Shown in pieces: positions 46,175-58,053 of a stretch of 64,000 bases of DNA. Every line of letters begins with the position of its first letter. The stretch's first letter is position 1. The stretch is from NCBI GenBank assembly GCA_964036045.1, contig OZ038379.1, positions 184,002,897-184,066,896 of the forward strand, read 5' to 3'. Below the pieces are notes generated by a model. That model was not told where the DNA came from, made no database searches, and was given only the letters and a program-made list of their open reading frames with translations. The stretch is from Eutreptiella sp. 'Long Island Sound 2002'. Lineage: Eukaryota; Euglenozoa; Euglenophyceae; Eutreptiales; Eutreptiaceae. Both the position numbers and the translations under genes were made by a program.

Positions 46175-49100
46175 TGTGTTCAGCGACAAAACATCTGAAG
46201 CAGCAAGAGACACACGGCAAGTACAAGACACGTTGGTGACACTACCTTGTGGGAAGAGTTGCAACTTGCCCCGTATCTTCTCTTCCCCGCCCCAACTCTT
46301 TCACGGCGCTGCCTAATTGGACAAACATGTTCGGGATTTTTGCATCCTATGTCTCGTCTTAGCGTGGGGATCGAGGGGAGATTGGTCACATGTCTTGCTG
46401 AAGGGCGAAGCTGGAGGGGTAAGCTAGTAGTTTCATTTTTTCCCTCATCTCATATGCATGAAAAAAACAAGACCAACTAGTGTAGAAGCTCTTTGATCTA
46501 AATTTGACTCTACTGTTACCTAGTAAAAAAAAATTAAAAACAGTTTTACTACGTTTTACTACGGAATTTAATGGGGTGGGGGGGGCAGGATTGTGTGCTG
46601 AAGCAGGGCCAAGCCCATGAGCAACCAAAGGGCAAGGGGTGCAAGCCTGTGGCCTCAAGGAGAAGGGTCGTCCCTCTTCAGCTGACCGTGTTTTAAGGGG
46701 TGCCAAAGGGACAAAGCAAGGCAGACATGCAATGCTACATGCAAACACCTACTGAAGAATTGTATTGCATTCATTGCTTCCCATTCTCATGAAATTAGAT
46801 GCAGATAACCACGTTTATACCTCCCCGCTCTGCTTCCCACCGGCAGCAAAGGGTACATAGTCATTGTTTGCCTGTCTATTCTAAGGCTCATGGGATGGCA
46901 GAAATTATGATTTTGAGAACTTTGTGAAAATTATGTGCCTCCACGATTGGACCAACAACAACACATTTCTACATGTTCAAGTCTTTTGGTTTCGTTGAAT
47001 GAAATCCGCCAAGAAGAAAATGGACTCAACGAAGTTGTTCAGGCCCCCTGGGGAATCCCTGCACTACGCGCTATGTTCTGAGCATACTTTGCCTAAAAAC
47101 ATATGAATTGCCCTCCTTCCAAATGCTCACAAAACTAGGTCCAAATGATGGCCACGCTGCAAATCTAAATCCAAATGCCCCAGTACTTCCCCCAACCCAA
47201 AATCCATGCATGCACACAAATTTTGTGGTGCTTGTTCATGGGTTGCTCTCGCACCCACGTTCCTCATAGCTTTGCATCCATGGCTTGTGGCACAACATGC
47301 AAAGAAGTCGTCTTAGAAATCCTTGGGCCCATCGGATCAACACATTCAAAGACACCTTCCATGAAACAAGTAAAGGTACGGGGCACTAGAATTTAGAAAA
47401 TCTACATCACTTTACTTTAATTACTATCTGTTAAATACCATTGCCAATTTAGCTACAAACACTCATAGCCATGGCATGATAACCTATAACACCTGCCACT
47501 ATCCACACTGCATCATCGAGTAACAAAGGTTTCAGAAATATAAGCATCTATGCCCAGACAGTCAAAATATCTTGATGGCATTCAACAGCGCTTCATGATC
47601 ATACTGGCTACTATGTCTAGCCAACAATCAAACCTGGAGCAACCATTCAGAGTCTCAAAGGAAATGTCTGCACCTACAGATCTCTCATTTGCCAATCCAA
47701 GATGTTCGGCTAATAGTGGCATCCTAATAGTGGCATCCAATTTGTGCTGCCTACAACATAGGCCGCTTCAATGTCGGTTACAAAATACCAATGGCCGCAT
47801 CATTCAAAGAACACTACCGACCATCGAAAGAATACCAAAGGTTCTCTAAAGAACACAAACAACTGTAGTGTGGGACATTAAACACTACCATCCATTAATA
47901 AACTAAATTCGGACTAAGAAATGCTAGCACAAACTTATGCTGTACATAACCTTCCGCATACCTCTATGCACGCAGACCACCTTTATATACCCAACTCTGG
48001 TTAATTGCGGACAAGATTACTTCAGAGCTAAATTATGCAAATTAGCAAAGTGCACATGCCATTTTGTGAGAATGGAATGATTCAACAGCAATGCTACACC
48101 TACTCTCCAAAGAATACAAACAATCATAGTGTGAGACATTAAACACTGCCATCCATCAATAAAGTAAATCTGAACTAAGAAATGCTAGCACAAACGTAGG
48201 TCAGCCATAACCATCCGCATAACTCTATGCACACAGACCACTTTTATATACCTAACTCTAGTTCGGGCAAATTCTGGGCAAAATTAAGCAGATCAGCTTC
48301 CATTGCATGATTCAAGTGTATACTACAACTGTTTGTTCAAAAGCACTTTGAACCCCGGTATGTTTTGTTTTTCGACTACTGTGTGACATCCATGGTCCCT
48401 TGTTTACCACCTTATCTATTACGTTCTTCGGTATTTGTGCATGAGTTTCGCCCACACCAAGACATCGCTATACACCTACACACCGGTTTTATTCTTTCCA
48501 CGATTCCAGGCCGCATATGCACATCATGATGCCATCATGCATTGCACCAAACAAAAATATTGCAGTTCAGCCATCTTACTATATCATACTGCAGTGTGTC
48601 TATTCACAATTTGACGTAGTCACATTGCATCACAATATTCCATGCCACAGCTGTTTACATTGATTTTACACCACCACCCGTTCTCACCCGGATTTTGCAA
48701 ACAACATATACCAATCCTTAAAAGATACGCATTTGTAAGCTACTATTGTGCATCACACGTTTTTTTGTAAATGCAGTTGTCATCCTTATGTAAAATATTC
48801 GTTCATTGTCAAGCTAGCCATCAATTGCACTATTCGGACTACTCGGAGATAGCAGTTTGTGGGAAGTGTTTTGTTCCACAGCGCTGTTTTTTTGTTGCAA
48901 CTCTACACAAAAATGAGATCCCGGCTTCATCGGGTTGTATGGACGAGCCACAAACATGTTGTTTTGCATTACAGAAAAAAAGAGTTGGTGAACATCTTTT
49001 CCGCAAAAACTGACATTCTGGTGACGGCCATTGAATACTTACTTTGCTGCTTTACTTTAATACTTTGCTCTACTTTAATGCCATGTAGGACCTTTTTTTT

Positions 49101-52100
49101 TGCCAAAGAGAGTTTGGCAATTCACGAGAGTGACCATAAGCGGAATTTTTTCATTTAAAAAAGCGCCAATGTCAGCCACAAAAGATGGCATTTTTTTTGC
49201 CGGCTGTTCTAAAACATTTGTTTGTGTGCTTCAATCTATTGCATTTTTGGGTTGTGGGCGGGGAAGAGAGGACATGTCCCAAATACGGCTGACGGTTCCT
49301 TCAATTGTCCAATCGGTTGCAATCATGCAGCATTTCAAAAAAAAATTGTCCCTTTTTGGCTAACAATGCACACAGATTGGTGTGTTTCCCGTTTCAATAA
49401 CCCCGACAGACTTGTCGTTTCAGCTTTGATGCAACGCTTATTGTGATTTGCGTCTAGCACGCTCAAAAGGTAGAGCAGAGAGGTAGGGACGCCCACTATC
49501 CATCCACATATCTACTTTTTTGCGGCATAAAATCCAAAATTTTGCATAATTTTGCCCACAAATAGCATTGCGTACCGACAGCACTGCGGCGGTGCTTTCT
49601 TGTGTTCGATATCATGAAACACATATTTTACTGAGTCTGTCACCATTAAGAGAATAAGCTGCCGCCACAAACCATTGTGAGGCAATTTTTCGCAAATCAG
49701 CTTTGTTTTTGGTGCAAAAAGCCCTCACAAAACCGGTCACCCATCCATTCCGGCACACTTCTAATGCGTAGCACGTCCTTTAACAGTCAACCTGTGCTAC
49801 TCTTGTGCAAAAATGGCAATCTTTGCCAACATTTTCTGAAAAAAATGACATGCCACGAGCAATGATTCTTCTATTTGTGCGTCTCACAACATATTTACTC
49901 GGTCTAGTACCATCAACATGGCGTAAAGATGTTCTTCAGCCAGACCAGAAACACCCTATTTAGGGCCCTAAAATGACCCTTTTTTTTCCGCAAAAAAGGT
50001 ATTTTTGTGTGCCGGCAACCTTGACATACTCAATGTTCCTCAATTTTTTTTCCTGCGGACAGCGCGCCATACTCGCCTCCGAACTTGCTAAATGTTTTTT
50101 TTCTTCGTTGGTATCTCTCACCATGTTTTGAGGGCTCAAAACATCCCTGCGTTAGGCTTTCATGGAATCAAACCGTTCACCGCCCTGAAACATCACCTCC
50201 GGGACTGTGCCATACGTTCTCCGGCCAATCACCAAAAATCTTTAAGTGCCAAGTTCGGCAATGTCTCACAACCTCCCATTCCTGGCATTTTTGCGTTCCG
50301 CGGCCTTGTGTACAACTCCAAGGATTAAATGACTTCTGAAAAAGTTCTGTAAAACAACGTGAACCGTGTGGAGCAGACAGATCACGTTTCCAGAGGACGC
50401 TGCAAGAAGTAACACAGCAAATTTGACTTCTGAAGTCCCAATCCGTTGCAACAGGGCATGCATTTCTTCTGCACTGTGCACAAGACCGCGGCCAAAGTAC
50501 ATCACCATTGCCATTCCGGTTCTACAATTCATAGACACCAAATCATCCCCTAAATTTCCAATTCTTCGACCTGGCAAACATGATTGTAATATCTACATGG
50601 AGCATGGACACCGTCTTGCCATAGCACCAACCGCACAAACTTGAATGAAATCCCACATGTATGACAGCTATTTAGAACCAGTACAAATATCGGGCACTAG
50701 AGTTTACAAATTCCACAACACTTTAGTTTACTCCCTCTCTATCATAGGTAGAATTCTGTTAAATGCCATTGCCATCGTTCAATAAACTACATTTGAACTA
50801 AGAAATGCCACCGCAAACTTCCATTAATCATAACCATCCGCATACCTCAATGCGCACCGACCACCTTTATATCATCAACTCCTGTTAATTGCCAGCTAGA
50901 TTAGTTCCGGGCTCAATTGTGCAAATTGGTAAAGTGCAGCTGTCGTTTCGTGAAGGCGTAATGACTCAACAGGGAAAATGCTATACATACATTTTCCATG
51001 CCTCCTTGACGAGCGCCATTTCTGGTGCACAGTGAATAAAATTTTGTTTTGGTCACAAAATGTTGGTGCCATGGCATTTCTGAAAGCTGGCAACCTTGAA
51101 ACACCTACGAAATTGTGCAACACATTTTTGTTTCTGTCCACATTGTCCTGAATGGGGAGGAGGGTAGTCAACTCTTCATCCCGGCTTGGGATCTAAAATA
51201 TTGCCTCTTGGGGGCATTTTTGTCTCAAAAAAAAGCCCTTTCTTTGGTGCTAGCGGCGTAAAACATTGGTTCTTCTGTTGCATTCTCATGCAATAGTTGT
51301 TTTTTTTTTGTACCCTTACGATGGGGAGGTACCGGGCTTCCATTGTCCTGCGATGTTCAAAGCAGCATGTTTTTGGTCCAAAGCTGCTTTTTTGCGCTAC
51401 AATACGGCACTTTCAGGTGCTGGCAACCCTAAAACTTTTTTGATTTCGTGCTGCCATGTCATGCAACACGCATTCTTTTCAGTCCATATCCTTGAGAAAA
51501 GGCAAAAGACGGTTCCACCCTCCATTCAGGCTTCAATCATACCACTTTGCGGTACAACAAAAAACAGGCATTATTTCGCACTTTCTTCCTCCAAACCTGC
51601 TGTGTTTAGTCCTAGCACCCTTGAAACACACGTTTTCCCGCTTCAATTAGATATAACACACCTTTTTTCCGGGCTGGCACGCTCAAAATGCGAAGGGGTG
51701 GGGTTGACACCCTGCACCCGGGCTACAAACAGCCTCGTTTGCGTCAAACAAAATGGCTTTTTGGGCACAAAAAGTTGCCAATTATGGATTCTCGCAACCC
51801 TGACACACCTGTTTTTCTGCTACAATATCCTGCAACACACATTTTTTTCGAGTCCTGCACCTGCAAAGGGGGTGGGGGTGCAACTCTTCAAGCACGCCTC
51901 AATACGCCTATCTTGCGCACAAAACACTGCCGTTTTTCACAATTCTTTGCCCTCAAAAACGGTTTTTTTTCCTGCTGACAGCCCTACTCCCTGCCACCCT
52001 ACAACCCTACCACAATGACCATTCCTCACACACTTGCAAAACGGCCTTCTCTAAACCAGAAGGCCGTTTTGCCCCACAACAGTCACCTGTGCCTGCTGTC
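46175..52100. other. AT-richer degenerate repeat field, no gene
   Basis: No gene is supported over about 6 kb. From 47.8 kb onward a ~200-bp unit recurs. From about 48.8 to 51.97 kb a diverged unit of roughly 150 bp recurs (T run, CAACCCTGACACACC, CAACACACATTTTTT, CTCAAAAGG, GGGTGCAAC). The 250-codon frame at 51266-52018 plus reads through this repeat and shows the same periodicity, so I do not call it a gene. Confidence 0.5.
47862..48300. repeat. Two tandem copies of a ~200-bp unit (third copy at ~50750-50960)
   Basis: Copies at about 47862-48075 and 48128-48300 share GACATTAAACACT, CCATCCAT, AATAAA, GAACTAAGAAATGCTAGCAC, CATAACC-TCCGCATA and CACCTTTATATACC. The copy at about 50750-50960 has AACTAAGAAATGCCACCGCA, CATAACCATCCGCATACCTC and ACCACCTTTATAT in the same orientation. 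Confidence 0.75.
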
Positions 52101-52211
52101 TTCGTTTACCATCACCACTGTCACTGTCACCGTCATTCTCATCTTCCTCATGAAAGAGGGAAGGGGACCCAAAGGTTTGGGTGTCATAGTTTCAACTACT
52201 ATTGCTGTTGC

Positions 52212-53102
52212 AGTGCTGTCACTCCTGGCTGTCACTGTCCACTGTCCACTGTCCACTGTTGCTTTCACTGTTACTGTCACTATGCAGTCCCTATCCTGTC
52301 ACCGTCCACTGTCACTGCTACACCAGTGTTCCTCCTACCATCAGTATTGCACTCCAGCCACTCCTGGCTCTCATTGTCACTGTGCACTGTGCACTGTGCA
52401 CTATCGCTGTCACAATCGCTGTCGCTATGCAGTCCCTACCCTGTCACTGTCCACCGTCACTGTCACACCACTGTTCACCCTAGGATCACCATTGTAGTCC
52501 ACTGTCCACTGTCCACTGTCCACTGTCGCTTTCACTATTACTGTCACTATGCAGTCAGTATCCTGTCACTGTCCACTGTCACTGTCACACCAGTGTTCCT
52601 CCAACCATTAGTATGGCACTCCACTGTCCTGGCTGTCACTGTCACTGTGCACTGTGCACTGTCGCTGTCACTATCCCTGTCAGTATGCAGTCACTACCCT
52701 GTCACTGTCCACTGTCACTGTCACAGTCCACTGTCACTGTCACACCATCCTACCATCCTACCATCACCATTGTACTCCACTGTCCACTGTCCACTGTCCA
52801 CTGTCCACTGTCCACTGTCCACTGTCCACTGTTGCTTTCACAATTACCGTCACTATGCAGTCACTATCCTGTCACTGTCACTGTCACACCAATGTCTTCC
52901 ACCATCAGTATTGCACTCCACTGTCACTCCTGGCTCCCAACTGCACTGTGCACTGTTGCTGTCACTACCCCTGTTGCTGTGCAGTCACTGTGCACTGTCA
53001 CTCTCACATCACTGCCCCTCCTACTGTCCCTGGTGCACCCCACTGTTACTCCTGGCTGTCACCATTACTGTCCGCTGGCCACTGTCGCCGTCACTATCAA
53101 TT
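52212..53102 (+). repeat. CACTGTCCACTGTC satellite, block 1
   Basis: A degenerate short repeat (CCACTGT/CACTGTC) is organised into longer units that each contain a TATGCAGTCxCTAxCCTGTCAC landmark at about 52281, 52424, 52547, 52685 and 52854. The unit length therefore varies from about 120 to 170 bases. Confidence 0.85.
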
Positions 53103-53892
53103 GAACAAAAGGTACATCGGAATGGGACAGCGACGGTGCATTGCAATCACAGTGAACAACAGGAAGTGCCCCCCTCCCCGCGGTGTCACCCTGAATCCAA
53201 CATGGCTTCAACACTTCACCTTCCCTTCCAAAGACGTAAAATGCAACAGCTGGAACGGCCATAAAATTAGTCAACGGCTGCAGCAAAATGTCACTGCAAT
53301 CGGCTTCCACATCACGAGTCAACGCCTTTGTCCCATGTTAGGTCTACCCTCACGTTAGGGCAAAGCCCAAGGTACAAGGCCCATGTTCCCATGCCTCTTC
53401 GACAAACCGTGGCAGCCGGTTTGCCATTGCCTCTGCAAATGAAACGAGTGATGAGACTGGTGTTCTACTGATTCTGACCTGATGACAGCGTGAAACAAAA
53501 TGAGAGTGTCCACATAACATAACCACGGTGACCATGCACCGCACACAAAGCCCGGTACCCTGCGGGGGGGGGGGGTCTAACCTTCAGTCCACAGTGTGGG
53601 GGGGGGGGGGGCAGCTCTACCCTGGACCCTAACCCTGCCGAGGGAAAACCCGTATCCACAGTGTCCAGACCCTAGACCCTGCAAAACCCTCATCAGGGGG
53701 GTCCATGACCCCCAGAAAGGGAGTGGAAAACAAAATTTTGTCAAACATCCAACTGTGAGTCCAGATTTAGACAGCAATAGCACCCTGCTATGTGGGGGGT
53801 TTTGGCATGACGCCTGCTCTGTGGGGGGGAGGGGGGGTTGTATATGCACCCCGCAACTGCAGCCCTGCAGTGTGTGCCGGGGGGGGGGGGGG
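53103..53892. other. Spacer between satellite blocks, no gene
   Basis: The sequence 53126-53215 (GACAGCGACGGTGCATTGCA onward) and 53430-53522 (CTCTGCAAATGAAA-GAGTGATGAGA, CTGACCTGATGA, TCCACATAA) recur in the same orientation at 54869-54955 and 54971-55054. The rest has several G runs (53564, 53600, 53880). Confidence 0.6.
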
Positions 53893-54890
53893 TGACAGTG
53901 ACAGCCAGGAGTGACAGTGGAGTGCAATACTGATGGCGACGAACACTGGTGTGACAGTGACAGTACACAGTGACAGGATAGTGACTGCACAGTGCCGGTA
54001 ATGCTAAAAGCGACAGTGCACAGCGGACAGTGGACAGTGGACTGCAATGGTGATGGTAGGAGGAACAGTGGTGTGACAGTGACAGTGGACAGTGACAGGG
54101 TAGTGACTGCATACTGACAGCGACAGTGACAGCGACAGTGCACAGTTGACAGTGACAGTGACAGCTAGGAGTGACAGTGACACTGGTGTGGCAGTGACAG
54201 TGGACAGTGACAGGATGCTGACTGCATAGTGACAGTACTAGTGAAAGCGACAGTGGACAGTGGACAGTGGACAGTGGACTACAATGGTGATCCTAGGGTG
54301 AACAGTGGTGTCACAGTGACAGTGGACAGTGACAGGGTAGGGACTGCATAGCGACAGCGATTGTGACAGCGACGGTGCACAGTGCACAGTGCACAGTGAC
54401 AGCCAGCAGTGGCACTTGCGTGCAATACTGATGGTAGGAGGAACACTGCTGTGTCAATAACAGTGGACAGTCACAGAATACTGACGGCATAGTGACAGTG
54501 ATAGTAAAAGCGACAGTGGACAGTGGACAGTGAACAGTGGACTGCAATGGTGATGGTACGACGAACAGTGATGTGACAGTGCCAGTGGACAGTGACAGTG
54601 ACAGCCAGGTGTGACACTGGACTGCAATACTGATGGTGGGAGACAGGAACAATCGTGTGACAGTGACAGTGGACAGTGACAGGATAGTGACTGCATAGTG
54701 ACAGTAATAGTAAAAGCGATGTAGACAGTGGAGTGCAATGTAGTGGTGATGGTACATGGAACAGTGGTGTGATAGTGACAGTGGACGGTGGACAGTGGAC
54801 AGTGACAGCACTGCGACAGTAGGAGGAACAGTAGGAGGAACAGTGGTGCGACAGTGACAGTGGACAGTGACAGCAACGGTGCATTACAAT
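53893..54890 (-). repeat. CACTGTCCACTGTC satellite, block 2 (opposite orientation)
   Basis: This is the same satellite as 52212-53102 but reverse-complemented (GTGACAGTGGACAGTGGACA), including the GTGACAGGATAGTGACTGCA landmark at several places. The two blocks form an inverted pair about 800 bases apart. Confidence 0.85.
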
Positions 54891-55055
54891 CACGACAAGA
54901 AGCGCCCCCCTCCCCTGTCACCCTGAATGTCACTGTCATTGGCTTCATGGCTTCAACACTCGAACCTCGAACCTCTGCAAATGAAAGGAGTGATGAGAAC
55001 AGATCCGCACGCGAACACACAGGGCTGACCTGATGAGAGTATCCACATAATTCTC

Positions 55056-55412
55056 TACTACATGTTTAGATATGTTTGTATGTCTTCAATTTTGGTACAA
55101 AGCAAATCCCATGCTGTTTATTCTCGGATGTTCCCAATCCTTGTTTATTTTTGGGACCTTCATTCAAATGTTTACTTTTGGGACCTTCATTCAAATGTTT
55201 CTTTTTGGGACCTTCAATGATTTTTCCTCTGTGCCTGTTTTTTTTTCCCGCTGTTCGCGTTTGCATGTGAATAATAATCTTGGCTCATCCCTTCCTGTAA
55301 TCCATACCCTGCACATGAAACAAGAGCACGACATAAACATGCGGAACATCTTTGTGTTTGAATGCATGTACGTGTTTATGTGCGCGGGCTCCACTGCCCC
55401 ACTGCGGTTGCT
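55056..55412. other. Short intergenic with a 24-bp tandem repeat
   Basis: At about 55140-55225 the 24-bp unit TTTGGGACCTTCATTCAAAT plus four bases repeats about three times. No gene is seen. Confidence 0.5.
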
Positions 55413-57705
55413 TTAGTAGTTCGGTGGCCACTCACTCCCCTCCTGCTCCCTGACAGCCCTGCTGTCGTGCTCCTGCCCGAGGCAAAGGCGCCCCTCCTCC
55501 TCACCCTCCTCCTCCTCCTGCTCCTCCTCCCCTTCACCACCCTTGTCCCTCTCGTCCTCCTGCTCTTCCTGTTCGTCATCGTCCACATCGATAACGTTCC
55601 AAGGGGCTGCTGCTGGTCTTTGCTCCACGACGTCATTGTTCACTGGCGCCACACATTGCCTTGCCGGGGGGCCTGAGAAGCAAAGGCAGACCCACAGTCA
55701 CGGGATGTGCAGCAGCATATTGCATACTAGAGATATTCCTTCCCTGGCTGCACACTACTGCACACTACTCACACTACTGCACACATACGCAAGCAAACCT
55801 GCAGGCTCCGCCGCGTTTCGGTTATCATCGGAGGCCAACATCTTTTCATAACATTCTCGATGTCCAACCATGGTCATGCACGCCTCATCAACCACCTTGT
55901 GGCACCTCTGACAAGAATACTTGGTGCCACAAATGTTTGCACCACAACATGCACACCTTACTGGAACAAGAAGAAAAGGACTTAGGAGGGGGTGGCACGT
56001 GACGACGGCGGAGGCGGGGCAGCCGATGCGCCTGAACTAGACGCCGGCTTCTTCATGGTGAAGGCCCAGCCATCACGCGTGCCATCCGTCTTGGCGGCGC
56101 GCATGACCTGGGTGTGGGCCAACTTCGTCAGCGACCCACCGTCAGGGGACTGCAAGTACCGGAGGGCAGCCGAGGCATTGTTGAAAAGCATCCAATCGGC
56201 ACCCTCGGGAGCGACCGGACCGAGGCGGCGCATCCATACATCACCACCCATCCCGAGATGCGAGATAGGAAAAGAGGGTCTGAAGGGTGAACAAACAAGA
56301 AGACGAGAGATGATAATTCTTCTAGCAGAATGGAGAAACATAGGAACCACCGAAGTTCAGGCTTTGTCTATCTATTCATGGTAATGCGCACGGACATGCG
56401 GTGAATTAGAAGCGAGAACTTTGTTTATTTTGCGTTGAAGCTTGTTGTTCTAATGTGGACGTACAAATGCAATCTGTCACGAAGTGTCAAGAGGCACATT
56501 TCCCTAACCTCTTTGTTGTAAGCGAACAAGATGGCGAGTATGATTGTTGCTTTACGGAAACCAATTTAAATGCCACCTACCTGAAATGACAACTTGCAAG
56601 CGAATGGCACAACAAGGCAACCCAAAACCTTCCCCAATGCATGCAACAATATGTGAACACCGATAAACATCAATAAACATCAATAAACAGCGATTCTCGC
56701 CCAAAAACGGGCGTTTTTTGGAAAATAAACGCATAAACGCATTTATTTTGAATTTGACTAGCGACTAGAATAGCACTTAATTAGAGGCTGGGGGGACTCC
56801 TCCTATGGCCGCCGCCTAATGTTGGCCTTTGGGGATTGTGCAACCAGGTGACTTCCCTGACCATTGTCGGCCCGACCCAGGTTTCCCAACAAGCACCGAG
56901 GTCCTGGGGACAAGGTCTGCGGGAGTCGAAGGCGTACGATGACCATCGTCGCCCCGCCCCAAGTCTGCCAATAGCGACTCAGGTCCCAGGGACAAGGTCT
57001 GCAGCAATCAAAATCGCACGCTGACTCACCTGACCATCGTCAGCCCGACCTAAGTCCGCCAACAGGGACTCAGGTCATGGGGACAAGGTCTGCGGGAGTC
57101 AAAACCACTGTGGCCCCTTGCCCATGCCTACCCGTGGAAGGTAAATGACCACCTCTCCCCGTGCATGTCCTCGTCCCGGATGTAGTGCTGCCATTCACGC
57201 CGTGCCTCGCCTACCATGGCAAACAAACTGAGGCGAGGCAACCAGACTGGGCATTCTCCATATGTGGGATGCCTGAACCGCAGCACCACGTCCCGACTCA
57301 GGCTGATGATACAAACCCACTCCCCAAACTCCAGCGGGTCGATATGGGGCCCAATCCCCCTTCCCTTCCTGTACCCGTTGATGAGCCCCTGCTTCATCAG
57401 AACCCCCACCAACTCGCTGAGGTCCTCGGCAAGCCGCAGGACCAGGGTTGGCGCAGCATCATGCAAAGGGCATAGAGGGATTACTCTGCCCTTCATGTAC
57501 TGCGACCCATATTGGGCTTCCCGGCGCCTCGTAAACGTGTTATAGTGTGTCACCTCCCGGGCCAAGGCAACCAGCCTTGCCTCCAACTCCATCGACACAA
57601 AGTCATGCATCACGTACATCCGCGGAGGACACGTCGATAGTGGGACCGGGAGCACGCGGTGTGTCACCGCAGGGGGACACATATACCGAGCAGGGTTGTA
57701 GAGCC
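55413..57705 (-). CDS. AlkB-type Fe(II)/2-oxoglutarate dioxygenase with Cys/His cluster and acidic tail, spliced
   Basis: Exon 57705 (or ATG at 57682) to 57132 encodes an AlkB-like domain. Numbered from that Met it has INGYRKGRGIGPHID (iron ligands His113 and Asp115), WLPRLSLFAMVGEARREWQH (third ligand His166) and ERWSFTF with Arg177 in the 2-oxoglutarate-binding position. These enzymes remove alkyl groups from nucleic acids or hydroxylate them; the LPRxSLxxMxGEAR block resembles ALKBH8 more than bacterial AlkB, but I see no RRM or methyltransferase. GTAGGC leads to exon 56279-~56000 (GADWMLFNNASAALRYL.., TRDGWAF), which faintly resembles short helix-turn modules found beside nucleases. Exon 55960-55799 carries RCACCGANICGTKYSCQRCH then CMTMVGHRECY, a zinc-type cluster. 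Exon 55672-55413 is Asp/Glu-rich and ends in TAA. Phases agree throughout; the end of exon 2 is uncertain (donor at 55998 or 56037). First-exon identity is uncertain. Confidence 0.6.
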
Positions 57706-57747
57706 CTGCTATAGGATGGGGGGTGGGCTCGCGACGCGGAACCTACC

Positions 57748-58053
57748 CCTCTGCCCTTGCTAATGGTGCTCTGGGTGAGGGCGGGGAGCGAGGGGAGGGA
57801 CTCCGGAAGTATACTCCCAGCGACAGTGATGGCGATCGCTGTACTCCCGGCGACTGCGGTGCCGAAAGCGATCGCGGACTTTGGCGCGACGTTGAAGTTG
57901 TCACAAATGATGATCGTGAGCGGCGACGCTTCGCCGCCGGCGGGGATGACGTCCGTGCACGGCGACGCTTCTGGTACCGTGCACGGTCCTTTTTGTTCCT
58001 CCGCTTTTGCTGCTCCGCTTGCTTTTCGGCTTGCTTGCTGCATGGGAGACCCA
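57748..58053 (-). CDS. Possible exon encoding an Arg/Ser-rich basic segment
   Basis: From an ATG near 58053 the minus strand reads MGLPCSKQAEKQAEQQKRR, then KKDRARYQKRRRARTSSPPA, KRRRSRSS and repeated RSPSxS/SPSPRSP units up to a GTAGGT donor. Arg-Ser tracts are typical of splicing-related nuclear proteins. It lies just upstream of the AlkB exon, but its donor leaves two bases whereas that exon's acceptor needs one, so they do not join directly. The same donor would fit the 56279 acceptor. The frame also continues upstream to 58327 without motifs. It could be an alternative first exon or a separate gene. Confidence 0.35.

Noticed and set aside
51266-52018. 250-codon plus-strand frame
   Set aside because: Its sequence follows the ~150-bp degenerate repeat period and has no recognisable domain.
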